Below, in pieces: positions 33,289-42,352 of a DNA stretch of 64,000 bases. The number at the start of each line of letters is the position of its first letter. Position 1 is the first letter of the stretch. The position numbers and the translations under genes were made by a program. The stretch is from JAJZGK01 sp035538795 (GTDB lineage Bacteria > Pseudomonadota > Alphaproteobacteria > Rhodospirillales > Magnetospirillaceae), in the NCBI GenBank assembly GCA_035538795.1, contig DATLJS010000020.1, positions 124,001-188,000 of the forward strand, read 5' to 3'. Below the pieces are notes generated by a model that was not told where the DNA came from, made no database searches, and saw only the letters and a program-made list of their open reading frames with translations.

Positions 33289-34482
33289 ATGAACGGCAGG
33301 AACATCGGCATCGTCGGCGGCGGCCCCGCCGGGCTGATGGCCGCCGAGCATCTGGCCCGGGCCGGAGCGCGCGTCGATTTGTTCGACGCCATGCCGTCGG
33401 TGGGGCGCAAATTCCTGCTGGCCGGAAAGGGCGGACTGAACCTGACCCACAGCGAGCCCCTGCCCTCCTTCGTCCACCGCTACGGCAGGGGCTCCGACCA
33501 TTTCAAACCGCTGCTGGAGCATTTCGGACCGGAACAGCTCCGCGCCTGGGCCGCTGGACTGGGAGTGGAGACGTTCGTCGGCACCAGCGGCCGGGTCTTC
33601 CCCCAGGATTTCAAGGCGGCGCCGCTGATGCGGGCCTGGGTGCGGCGGCTGCGCCAACTGGAGGTGCGCTTTCACGCCCATTGCCGCTGGACCGGCTTCG
33701 ATGGCGGCGGCGGCTTGGCCTTCCGCGATCCCGAACGATCGTTCGCGCGCTCTTTCGACGCCGTCCTGCTGGCTTTGGGCGGCGCCAGTTGGTCGCGGCT
33801 GGGATCGGACGGATCCTGGGCCGGGCTGCTGGCCGGCCTGGGGTGCCGCATCGCCCCGTTCCGCCCGGCCAATTGCGGTTTTCTGGCGTCCTGGTCCGAG
33901 CATATGGCCGCCCATTTCGGCAGCCCGCTTAAAAACGTGACCCTCGCCTTCTCCGGCCGCAGTGTAAAAGGTGAAGCCCTGATCGCCGATTACGGCATCG
34001 AGGGCAGTGCCGTCTACGCCCTGTCGGCAGCCCTGCGCGACGCCATCGAGGCCGACGGACAGGCTTGGCTGTCCATCGATCTGAAGCCGGACCTGTCCGT
34101 CGAGGCCGTGAGCGAAAAACTGGCCCGCCCCCGGGGCCGCTTGTCCCAGTCGAACTGGCTGCGCAAATGCCTGAACCTACCGCCCGCCGCCATCGCCCTG
34201 CTGTGGGAATGCGGCGGCAAAAAGGTCATCACGGCCGGCACGGTCAAGTCCCTACCCCTGCGCCTTGTCGGCACCCGTCCGCTGGACGAAGCCATCTCCA
34301 CCGCCGGCGGCTTGTGCCTCGAGGAACTGGACGGCAATTTCATGGTCCGCCGCCGCCCCGGATTGTTCGCCGCCGGGGAAATGCTGGATTGGGAAGCGCC
34401 GACAGGCGGCTATCTGCTGACCGGATGCATGAGCCAAGGCGCCGCCGCGGCCCGCGGCATTCGATCCTGGCTGGGCTTCTGA
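33289..34482 (+). CDS. FAD-dependent flavoprotein of the YhiN/HI0933-like family
   Basis: A 397-residue flavoprotein. The N-terminal dinucleotide-binding motif is IGIVGGGPAGLMAAEHLARAG, followed by DAMPSVGRKFLLAGKGGLNLTHSE, a family signature, then GRVFPQDFKAAPLM and LLALGGASWSRLGSDG. The C-terminal FAD contact is GLFAAGEMLDWEAPTGGYLL. It best fits the flavoprotein subgroup known from PP_4765. The reaction is unknown; some distant relatives reduce enones. It is divergent from gltB and ends 3 bp from the stop of the convergent EAL-CBS-GGDEF gene. Confidence 0.88.
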   Translation: MNGRNIGIVGGGPAGLMAAEHLARAGARVDLFDAMPSVGRKFLLAGKGGLNLTHSEPLPSFVHRYGRGSDHFKPLLEHFGPEQLRAWAAGLGVETFVGTSGRVFPQDFKAAPLMRAWVRRLRQLEVRFHAHCRWTGFDGGGGLAFRDPERSFARSFDAVLLALGGASWSRLGSDGSWAGLLAGLGCRIAPFRPANCGFLASWSEHMAAHFGSPLKNVTLAFSGRSVKGEALIADYGIEGSAVYALSAALRDAIEADGQAWLSIDLKPDLSVEAVSEKLARPRGRLSQSNWLRKCLNLPPAAIALLWECGGKKVITAGTVKSLPLRLVGTRPLDEAISTAGGLCLEELDGNFMVRRRPGLFAAGEMLDWEAPTGGYLLTGCMSQGAAAARGIRSWLGF

Positions 34483-34485
34483 CGC

Positions 34486-36321
34486 CTATTCCAGAACCGC
34501 CGACGCCAGCTTGGTCGGAGAATTCTTGGCGGGCTTCTTCAACAGGGCGATGCGGGCACTGACGTCGTCCACCGTCGCCGCCGCCGGACGCCCCAACGGC
34601 GCCTCGACCAGGGCGGCGCTGGCCGACAGCAGCGGGAAATTCTTCAAATGTCCTTCGCGGTCGGGGGCGGTGATGAAACCGGCCGCACGGGCATCGGCGT
34701 CATAGAAGCTTTCGGCGTCGCCGCGGAAAGCCGCCAGCAGGTCGGCCACCTGCCGTTCGGCCTCGGCCAGTTCCAGACCGACGAAACCGATGAAGAAATC
34801 GTCGCCGCCGATATGCCCGAGGAAATGCTGCTGCTCGATGCTTTTGCGCATCAGCTCGGCAAACAGCAGGATGGCCCGGTCTCCCAGGCGGAAGCCGTAT
34901 TTGTCGTTGAACGGCTTGAAATTGTCGAAATCCACATAAGCGTAGACGAACCGTTCGTCGCCCAGGGTCAGACTGTCGTTGACGAACTGATTGATCAAGG
35001 CGTTCCCCGGCAGCTTGCTCAAGGGATTCTGATCGCGGGCCTGGGCCAGGTTCTTTTCGTTGATGACGCGGATGATGGAGCGCGCCGACAGGAAGCCGAC
35101 ATAGCGCATCTGCTCCACCAGCAAGATGCCTTCGGCCTCTTCCTCGCCGGAATAGATGGCCATGATGTTCTCGACCGACATGTGAACTTCGGCGATGGGG
35201 CAGCGCACGATGAAGTCGCGCAGCTTGCGGCCCAGACCCTTGTTGGAAATCAGATCCTTGCCGAACGGCGAATAGGCGTAATTCTTGATGTTGGCTTCGC
35301 GGATAATGCCCAGGGGCTGCCCCATCAGGTCGATGATCGGCACGAAGGTCTGGTTGGTGTCGCTGCGCAGCCGCTCGAACACCGCCGTGACGTTGGCGTC
35401 CACCGGCAAGGGCTCGATCCGCTCCATCTGATCGAGGATGATCTTCTGGTCGCCGTCCTTGCGGCGGCGGTCCGTGCGCGACAATTGCTCAACATGGGGA
35501 TAAAGCTGCGGGAAACTGTCGATACGGGCGTCCGGCTTGGCGACCATGAATCCCTGTACCAGATCGCAGCCCACCTCCTTGCAGACCAGGAATTCCTTTT
35601 CCGTCTCGACGCCGCAGGCTACCACGACAATGCCCAGCAGATGGGCGATGGACACCATCTGGGACAACAGAAGCTTCTTGCGGCTGTCCGACCAGACGTC
35701 GCGCACGAAGAAGGGCGAGATCTTGATGAAGTCTGGTTCCGTCACATGCAGAAGCTGGGCGCCCATGGCGGCGCCGTAATGATCCAGCGACAGTTTGCAG
35801 CTGTTGCGGCGGAACGGGCGCACCCATTCACGGCTGGTCGCCAACTCTTCCGAAGGGGCCGACAGAATGTCGAAAGCCACCGAACTTTCCGACAGGTCGT
35901 AATGGGCCAGCAGCCCCTTGATATGCCGGGTGATCAGATCGGCATTGGACAAAGAGCGGGAATCCATGTTCAGGAACAGGCGCTTTCCCCGCGCCTTGGG
36001 CGTGGCGCTGAAGCGCGACACCGCCAGCTCCCACAACTGCAACTGCGCCGCCTCCAGCACGCCTTGCTCGTAGCAGGCGTCGAACAGCGCCTGCTGCGTC
36101 GGGAAACCCAACTGGTCATGGTTGCGCAGCAAGCCCTCGAAGCCGAAGCACAGCCCCGTGGCGACGTTGACGACGGGCTGAAAGACGAAATCCAACGCGC
36201 CCTTCAGCCCCTCCAGCAGGGTATCGCCCATGGGCAGATAGGCGGCGGCATCATCCTTCGAGAACGTGCGGTCCTTGTCGCCATCCAAAGTGTCGAGCTT
36301 AAGGGGTCGCTGGTCGATCAT
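34486..36321 (-). CDS. EAL-CBS-GGDEF protein, probable diguanylate cyclase
   Basis: A 611-residue soluble signalling protein with, in order, an EAL-like domain (about 30-270), a CBS pair (about 305-430) and a GGDEF domain (about 440-590). The EAL domain is degenerate: EGLLR replaces EALxR, the DDFGTG loop has become LDHYGAAMG, and the usual E-x-TE strand reads FDILSAP. The GGDEF motif is IGGDDF, compatible with activity. The protein therefore most likely makes c-di-GMP, with the inactive EAL as a sensor or interaction domain and CBS binding a nucleotide. ATG 36321 is the start. It is divergent from a REC-HPt gene across 234 bp holding an ACGGAA / TTCCGT inverted repeat (36424-36464). Confidence 0.87.
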   Translation of the reverse strand: MIDQRPLKLDTLDGDKDRTFSKDDAAAYLPMGDTLLEGLKGALDFVFQPVVNVATGLCFGFEGLLRNHDQLGFPTQQALFDACYEQGVLEAAQLQLWELAVSRFSATPKARGKRLFLNMDSRSLSNADLITRHIKGLLAHYDLSESSVAFDILSAPSEELATSREWVRPFRRNSCKLSLDHYGAAMGAQLLHVTEPDFIKISPFFVRDVWSDSRKKLLLSQMVSIAHLLGIVVVACGVETEKEFLVCKEVGCDLVQGFMVAKPDARIDSFPQLYPHVEQLSRTDRRRKDGDQKIILDQMERIEPLPVDANVTAVFERLRSDTNQTFVPIIDLMGQPLGIIREANIKNYAYSPFGKDLISNKGLGRKLRDFIVRCPIAEVHMSVENIMAIYSGEEEAEGILLVEQMRYVGFLSARSIIRVINEKNLAQARDQNPLSKLPGNALINQFVNDSLTLGDERFVYAYVDFDNFKPFNDKYGFRLGDRAILLFAELMRKSIEQQHFLGHIGGDDFFIGFVGLELAEAERQVADLLAAFRGDAESFYDADARAAGFITAPDREGHLKNFPLLSASAALVEAPLGRPAAATVDDVSARIALLKKPAKNSPTKLASAVLE

Positions 36322-36555
36322 GTTTTCCGGATCGCAGATAGCCGGCTGCGACAAAAACCGTCGAAGCCTGTGCGGAGAATCGGCGAGCAGCCCCCGCCAT
36401 GTCAATTATTCCCCCCTTGCGACACGGAAGTTTCATCTTCGCGCAATCTAAAATGATTTTCCGTTTCAAGCATGGTAAACAGGAAGGATAAGAAAGGGCT
36501 AAATCACTGATCTTTTGAGCGGGGACTTTTCAATGCGGGCGAACCGGGGCCGCCG

Positions 36556-37695
36556 ATGACGACTTCTCCCAGTCTCGGCCTGGATGGGCTATTGCACGGT
36601 CTGTTGCGCCACATGGTCGAGGAAGCCTCGGCCGCCTGCGGCGTCGTCGTCAGCGCCGGCGGCGCCGTTCTGGCCCGTCACCCCATGCAGGAAGCCCCCG
36701 CCGCCGTCACGCCGGATCAGTTGCGCCGCATCATGGCCGGAGAAAGCTGGAGCGAGGAAACGCGGCTTTACGCCCCTCTCACCATCGGCGCCGCCGCCGT
36801 CGCCGCCTTGGTGATCGAACGCGCCCCGGCCACCCCTTTCCCCGCCGATCTGCTCCGCCGCCTGCTGGCCCACGCCTCCCACACCGGCTTGGCTTGGAGC
36901 CATCTGCCCGAAGACGTCGACCCGGAAACCGACCCCTTGCCGCCCCTGCATGTCCTGGTGGCCGAGGACAACGAAGTCAACCGCAAGGTGGCCAAGGCGT
37001 TCCTGGAGCATGCCGGCCATGCCGTGGCCGTTTGCGGCGACGGCCAGCAAGCGGTGGAGGCGGTGCGCGAAGGCGATTTCGACGTGGTGCTGATGGACAT
37101 CCGCATGCCCGGCATGGACGGCGTCGAGGCCACCCGCGCCATCCGCGCCCTGCCCGACCGCCGCCGCGCCGGATTGCCCATCCTGGCCCTGACCGCCAAT
37201 TTCACACCCACCGAGGTCGAGGTCTACATAGCCGCCGGCATGAACGACGTCATCCGCAAGCCTTTGCGGCTCGGCGACATCGAGCGGGCTCTGGCTCCCT
37301 ATTTCGGCCTGCCCGAAGAAACGCCTGCCGCGGTTCCCACGACGACGACGCCCGAAGACGGAACCCACCCGGTGCTCGACCAGGATCGGGTGGCTCTGCT
37401 GGCCGAAGCGCTGCCGCCGGCGCGGCTGATGGAGCTGTTCGAATCCGCCCGCGTCTCGATCGTCGAAACCTTGGCGGAATTGCGCCGCGACTGGGAGGCG
37501 GCAGACATTCCCGCCGCCGGAAAAGCCGCCCACCGGCTGGCCGGCGTCGCCGCCAATTTCGGCTGCACCGCCCTGGGCGAACTGGCCCGGGCCATCGAGG
37601 CCGACTGCAAGCAGAACCTTCCGGGAAATCAGCATGCCGAGGCCCTGGGCATATTGGAGACCTTGACCCTTGAAGCGTTGTCCGACCGGCGCTGA
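36556..37695 (+). CDS. Response regulator receiver-HPt hybrid protein
   Basis: A 379-residue two-component relay protein. An N-terminal region of about 125 residues, not clearly assignable, precedes a receiver domain (about 132-255) with the acidic pair in VAEDNEVNR, phosphoacceptor Asp181 in VLMDIRMPGMDG, LTAN and the Lys in IRKPL. A C-terminal HPt domain (about 275-379) has the phosphorylatable His326 in GKAAHRLAGVAANFG. There is no kinase domain, so it needs an outside donor. It is followed 128 bp later on the same strand by the PAS-DHp-GGDEF-EAL gene, its likely functional partner. Confidence 0.9.
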   Translation: MTTSPSLGLDGLLHGLLRHMVEEASAACGVVVSAGGAVLARHPMQEAPAAVTPDQLRRIMAGESWSEETRLYAPLTIGAAAVAALVIERAPATPFPADLLRRLLAHASHTGLAWSHLPEDVDPETDPLPPLHVLVAEDNEVNRKVAKAFLEHAGHAVAVCGDGQQAVEAVREGDFDVVLMDIRMPGMDGVEATRAIRALPDRRRAGLPILALTANFTPTEVEVYIAAGMNDVIRKPLRLGDIERALAPYFGLPEETPAAVPTTTTPEDGTHPVLDQDRVALLAEALPPARLMELFESARVSIVETLAELRRDWEAADIPAAGKAAHRLAGVAANFGCTALGELARAIEADCKQNLPGNQHAEALGILETLTLEALSDRR

Positions 37696-37823
37696 ACAGC
37701 ATCCGCAGGCGTTTCGCCAGTTTCTTTTGCTACAGCCGTGTGATACCCCGGTGGTAGAACCTATCCACCAGTCCAGGTCCGGTTTCGGTTGAAAACCAAG
37801 AAAATCCCTTCATAAAGTTCCTT

Positions 37824-40800
37824 ATGATTTTTTCTGACGCTTTTCATCTCCTGCTGACGGTAGCCCTTGGCCTGCTTTGGACCTTCGTTTTCGCCGTCTA
37901 TTTACGGCGTTTAAACGCTGGGGGCCTGGACCGTGGCGTAAAGGCGCTGGTCATCCTGCTGGCCGCCGACGCCGTGCGCGGCCTGATCTCGGCCACCATC
38001 GGCGGCAGCGTCGTTTCCGAAACCATCTTGCCGCCCGAAAACGTCCCGACCCTGCTGCTGGGGCTGCGCCTGGTGGGGGCCGGCATCGGCCTGGCGGCGT
38101 TGCTGGTGTTAACCAGATTGTGGCTGCCCCGCGCCATCGCCGAACGCCGTTTTCTGACCGATCGCGTCGAAAACGCCGTGACCCGCCTGCGCAGCGTCAT
38201 GGAACAAGCTCCCGACGCCATCTACATCCACGATTTCGACGGCCGCTTCCAGGACGTCAACCAAGCCGCCAGCGACATGGTCGGTTATTCCCGCGAAGAA
38301 TTACTGGGCATGACCGTGTTCGATATCGAGGTCGGCCTGAACCCTGACGAAGTGCGCGCTCTGTGGCTCGATCTGGTGCGCGGGGAACGCTTCAACATCA
38401 AGGGCGAGCAGCGGCGCAAGGACGGCAGCCTTTTCCCGGTCGAAGTCTCGGGCAGCACCATCCAGGGCGAGGACGGCCAGTTGCTGATCATGGGCATGGC
38501 CCGCGACATCACCGAGCGCCAGGAAGAGCAGTTCGCCCTGCAACGCGCCGTCGAGGATCTGTTCCAGGCCAACACCCGGGCCGAAACCGCCATCGCCACC
38601 AAGAACAAGTTCCTGGAAACAGTCAGCCACAAGCTGCGCACGCCCCTGAACAGCATTCTCGGCCTGACGGAAACCATCCTGGCCGGCGTCTGGGGGCCGA
38701 TGGGCAATCCCAAGATCAGCGAATATCTGCGCGACATCCACGTGTCGGGCGTCGACCTGATGAAGGTGATCGACGAGTTGGCCTCGGTCGCATCCATCGA
38801 AGCGGCTCTGGCCTCGGAGCATCAGAGCTACCGCACCATCGTCGAGATGAGCCCCGACGCCGTGTTCCATTGCCGCGACGGCCGCATCGTCTTCATCAAC
38901 GCCAGCGGCATCCGCCTGCTGGGCGGCCATGACCGCAACCAGTTCGAAGGGCACGAATTCAGCGAATTCGTCCATCCCGACTACGCCGACCTGATCAGCG
39001 ACAACTTCCGTCCCATCAGCAGCACGCCCGGCTCGACTCAAATGAAGCTGGTGCCTTTGCGCGGCAAGCCCCAGGACGTCACCCTGGCGGTCACCGCCGC
39101 CCCCGAAGGCGACGGCTCGGTGCTGGCGGTGGCGCGCAACATCAGCGACATCATCCGCGCCGCCCGTGACGTCGCCGCCCACAGCAAGCGGCTGAACAGC
39201 ATTCTCGACACCGCCGTCGACGCCATCGTGGTGGCCGACGAACACGGCGTCATCGAAACCTACAACCGCGCCGCCGAGCAGATTTTCGGCTTCAGCGCCC
39301 ACGAGGCGGTGGGAAGCAACGTAGCCCTGCTGATGCCCGAGGACACGGCCCGCGGACACGACCAGTTCATGCGCCGCTTCCTCGACGCCCCAGCGTCGCC
39401 CAAGGCCGTCGGCATCGGCCGCGAGGTTACGGCGAAGCGCAAGGACGGCACGACCTTTCCCGCGGAAATCTCGCTGTCGGTCTGCCACCTCGACGACCGT
39501 CGCCTGTTCACCGCCATCATCCGCGACATCACCGAGCGGCGCAGCTTCGAAGACCATCTGGCTCACTTCGCCACCCACGACACCCTGACCAGCCTACCCA
39601 ACCGCCACCTGTTCCAAAGCCATCTGCAAATGGCCTTGGACAAGGCCAAGACCAACGGCCAAATGGTCGCCGTGTGGTTTGTCGATCTGGACGGCTTCAA
39701 AATGGTCAACGACGTCATGGGACATTCCGCCGGCGACGAATTGCTGGTGGATGCCGGCTTGCGCCTGCTGGACGCCGTCAAACCCGAAGACACCGTCGCC
39801 CGTTTCGGCGGCGACGAGTTCGTGCTGATCCGCAACGGCTTGCGCACCCCCCAGGAAATTACCGAAGCCGCCGACGAATTCCTGCGCTACATGTCCCGCC
39901 CCTTCACCCTGCGCGGCCGCGAGGTGGCCCTGTCGTCGAACCTGGGCATCGCGCTTTATCCCCAGGACGCCCATACGGCTTCGGATCTGGTCGCCTGCGC
40001 CGGAGCCGCCATGATCGTCGCCAAGGCGTCGGGGCAGAACCATTACCGCTTCTTCGACCCCTCCATGCATCACGATTCGGTCGAACGCCTGACCCTGGAA
40101 AACGAATTGCGGCGCGGCATCGCCCAAGACGAGCTGGTGCTGCATTACCAGCCCCAGGTCTGCACCAGAAGCGGCCGCATCCTGGGGCTGGAGGCGCTGG
40201 TGCGCTGGAATCATCCCACCATGGGCATGGTGCCGCCGGGCCGTTTCATCTCCGTCGCCGAACAATCGGGCCTGATCATGCCGCTGGGCGAATGGGTGCT
40301 GAACCGGGCCTGCAAAGACTTGCGTCATTTGCAGGACCTGGGCATTGCCGACGTATCGGTCGCCGTCAACATCTCGCCGAAGCAGTTTGCTGAAACCGAT
40401 GTCGAAGCCCTGATCCGCCAGGCCGTCGCCGTTTCCGGCATCGACCCGTCCCGCCTGGATGTCGAGATCACCGAAAGCACCCTAATGAACGACCCCGAGC
40501 GGGTCATATCCCATCTGGAACAGTTGAAGACCACCGGCATTCAGCTGTCGATCGACGACTTCGGCACCGGCTATTCGTCCCTGAATTATCTCAAGCGTTT
40601 CCCGGTCGACACGCTGAAGATCGACCGCAGTTTCGTCATCGACATCGCCAAAAATTCAAAGGACGAAGCCATTGCGGTGACCATCATCACCCTGGCCCAT
40701 TCCATGGGCATGACCGCCCTGGCCGAAGGCGTCGAATACGAAGCCCAAAGCAGCCTGCTCAGCCGCCTGGGCTGCGACGTCATCCAGGGCTATCTCTATT

Positions 40801-40868
40801 CCAAGCCCCAGCCCTTCGACGTCATTCGCGGCTATCTGACCGACGGCGTCAAGCTGCCGGTCGCTTGA
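37824..40868 (+). CDS. Membrane PAS-DHp-PAS-PAS-GGDEF-EAL protein with orphan phosphoacceptor helix
   Basis: A 1,014-residue protein with three N-terminal membrane segments (within about 1-100), PAS (about 117-240), a histidine-kinase dimerisation (HisKA-like) segment (about 255-320), two PAS domains (about 330-570), GGDEF (about 585-740) and EAL (about 750-1000). The HisKA box FLETVSHKLRTPLNSILGL keeps His269, but no ATP-binding kinase domain follows. Both output domains look intact: FGGDEF at about 661-666 and EALVRW near 790, with ISPKQF, EITEST, IDDFGTGYSS and a late EGVE. It may both make and break c-di-GMP, perhaps switched by phosphorylation of His269. Confidence 0.88.
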   Translation: MIFSDAFHLLLTVALGLLWTFVFAVYLRRLNAGGLDRGVKALVILLAADAVRGLISATIGGSVVSETILPPENVPTLLLGLRLVGAGIGLAALLVLTRLWLPRAIAERRFLTDRVENAVTRLRSVMEQAPDAIYIHDFDGRFQDVNQAASDMVGYSREELLGMTVFDIEVGLNPDEVRALWLDLVRGERFNIKGEQRRKDGSLFPVEVSGSTIQGEDGQLLIMGMARDITERQEEQFALQRAVEDLFQANTRAETAIATKNKFLETVSHKLRTPLNSILGLTETILAGVWGPMGNPKISEYLRDIHVSGVDLMKVIDELASVASIEAALASEHQSYRTIVEMSPDAVFHCRDGRIVFINASGIRLLGGHDRNQFEGHEFSEFVHPDYADLISDNFRPISSTPGSTQMKLVPLRGKPQDVTLAVTAAPEGDGSVLAVARNISDIIRAARDVAAHSKRLNSILDTAVDAIVVADEHGVIETYNRAAEQIFGFSAHEAVGSNVALLMPEDTARGHDQFMRRFLDAPASPKAVGIGREVTAKRKDGTTFPAEISLSVCHLDDRRLFTAIIRDITERRSFEDHLAHFATHDTLTSLPNRHLFQSHLQMALDKAKTNGQMVAVWFVDLDGFKMVNDVMGHSAGDELLVDAGLRLLDAVKPEDTVARFGGDEFVLIRNGLRTPQEITEAADEFLRYMSRPFTLRGREVALSSNLGIALYPQDAHTASDLVACAGAAMIVAKASGQNHYRFFDPSMHHDSVERLTLENELRRGIAQDELVLHYQPQVCTRSGRILGLEALVRWNHPTMGMVPPGRFISVAEQSGLIMPLGEWVLNRACKDLRHLQDLGIADVSVAVNISPKQFAETDVEALIRQAVAVSGIDPSRLDVEITESTLMNDPERVISHLEQLKTTGIQLSIDDFGTGYSSLNYLKRFPVDTLKIDRSFVIDIAKNSKDEAIAVTIITLAHSMGMTALAEGVEYEAQSSLLSRLGCDVIQGYLYSKPQPFDVIRGYLTDGVKLPVA

Positions 40869-41142
40869 CAGTCCGCCGGCGCGGCGCAAACCGCGCTCAA
40901 ACCGCCGAAGCCCCCTCCTCCGCCCCCTAAAAAACAGCAACCCCCGCGACAATAGGCAGGGACACCATTGCTTAAACATCGATAAGTCAAAAGACATATG
41001 ACTATTTAATACAAAGAAAAAGCTACCAACGGCAGGAATCTGATTAGAAAGATTCCATTTGCATAAATCCTATTCCTCATATTCAATAATAGGCGGCGTC
41101 ATTACTGCAACTGGCTTGCGCATCCAGTGCAAGAAGGCCCCT

Positions 41143-42294
41143 ATGATTTTCTTACATTCCAGTTTTCGAACATCAAGCACATGGCTCTGGGACAAATTCC
41201 GTTCCCAAGGCGATTTGCTTTCCTATTACGAAGTTTTCAACGAGAAGCTGGCCACCATATCGGCCGAGGACGCCAAGACGTCCAGCTACCTTGATTGGAA
41301 CTCGAAACATCATCCGACCGCCCCCTATTTTCTTGAATATCTTCCCCTGATCCAGGAAAACGGCGGCGTCGACAGATACCGGCCCGAAATCGCTTATGCC
41401 TGCTACATTCCGCAAGATGGCCCTCAGGGCGATATCACGGAAATGGAAAGGCATTATCTGAACAGGCTGGTGGAACACGCCGAACAGCTTGGCAAACGCC
41501 CGGTGCTGTCGTGCACGCGCTCGATCGGACGCATCGCCGGCATCCGGCGCGCCTTCCCTGGCGTCCACATTCTGATCTATCGGAACATGTTCCATCAGTG
41601 GTGTTCCTACACCGACCAGAACATCAATCAAAATCCAGGATTTTTAGACAGCATCAGATACACTCTGACGCTGAATAAAAAAGATGAGCTCATATCGGAA
41701 ATATGCAGAAGGTATTCCATTGAAGAAAATGAACAAGACACGACAAAGCTGTTCATAGCCTTTATCCTTATTCATTTATATTTTTATGCAAATTGCGCGA
41801 ATCACATCGACATTCTGGTCGATGTCAACCGGCTCTCGTCGGAGCCCGGCTACCGCGAGATCATCGAGGGCGAAATACGCGACAAATGCGGCCCGACGCT
41901 GGATCTGTCCGACGTCCGCCAATCCCTGGGCGCGACGTTCACCCTGTTCGGCAGCCGCAAGGAAACGGAAGATTTGCTGGAGCCCTGGGTCACCCAGATC
42001 GTCGCCGCCGCGCCGTCCGAAGTCGGACGCTATCTGGCGATCAAGGCCTACATGGATTTTCTCGACGAGTACGAACGCTATTTCTTCTATGCCGGCCCGG
42101 TGCTGAATGCCTGGAAGCCCGTGCTGAACGCCTGGGAAACCGGCAAGGCTCTGCAAGAGGAAGAGCATCGGAAAGTCCGCGACGAATACGAAGCCGTCGT
42201 CGATGAACGGAACCGCATGCGGAATTCGCTGTCGTGGCGGGCGACGGCGCCGTTCCGGCGGCTGGGCGCCCTTCTCCCGTCGCGCCGGCTATAA
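41143..42294 (+). CDS. Sulfotransferase-like protein
   Basis: A 383-residue protein whose N-terminus, FLHSSFRTSSTWLWDKFR, resembles the PAPS 5'-phosphosulfate loop of sulfotransferases. A later YRNMFHQWCSYTDQ may correspond to the 3'-phosphate-binding region (RNP..SxxS). The end, NSLSWRATAPFRRLGALLP, is a tail often seen on polysaccharide-related glycosyl- and methyltransferases. It is therefore probably a PAPS-dependent enzyme acting on a glycan or lipid, but similarity is limited. It converges on the cysNC gene, whose APS kinase would supply PAPS. The 5' part is preceded by AT-rich DNA. The start ATG 41143 has an AAGG site; the frame is open back to 41059. Confidence 0.6.
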   Translation: MIFLHSSFRTSSTWLWDKFRSQGDLLSYYEVFNEKLATISAEDAKTSSYLDWNSKHHPTAPYFLEYLPLIQENGGVDRYRPEIAYACYIPQDGPQGDITEMERHYLNRLVEHAEQLGKRPVLSCTRSIGRIAGIRRAFPGVHILIYRNMFHQWCSYTDQNINQNPGFLDSIRYTLTLNKKDELISEICRRYSIEENEQDTTKLFIAFILIHLYFYANCANHIDILVDVNRLSSEPGYREIIEGEIRDKCGPTLDLSDVRQSLGATFTLFGSRKETEDLLEPWVTQIVAAAPSEVGRYLAIKAYMDFLDEYERYFFYAGPVLNAWKPVLNAWETGKALQEEEHRKVRDEYEAVVDERNRMRNSLSWRATAPFRRLGALLPSRRL

Positions 42295-42300
42295 AAAGAA

Positions 42301-42328
42301 CGGGGCCGGAAATCGCTTTCCGGCCCCG
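42301..42328. terminator. Terminator between the sulfotransferase-like gene and cysNC
   Basis: A perfect 12-bp stem (CGGGGCCGGAAA / TTTCCGGCCCCG) with loop TCGC lies between convergent stop codons. The A-rich left flank gives a T-rich tract for the minus-strand cys transcript. Confidence 0.82.
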
Positions 42329-42352
42329 CATCGTTTCACGTCCTACTTTGCC

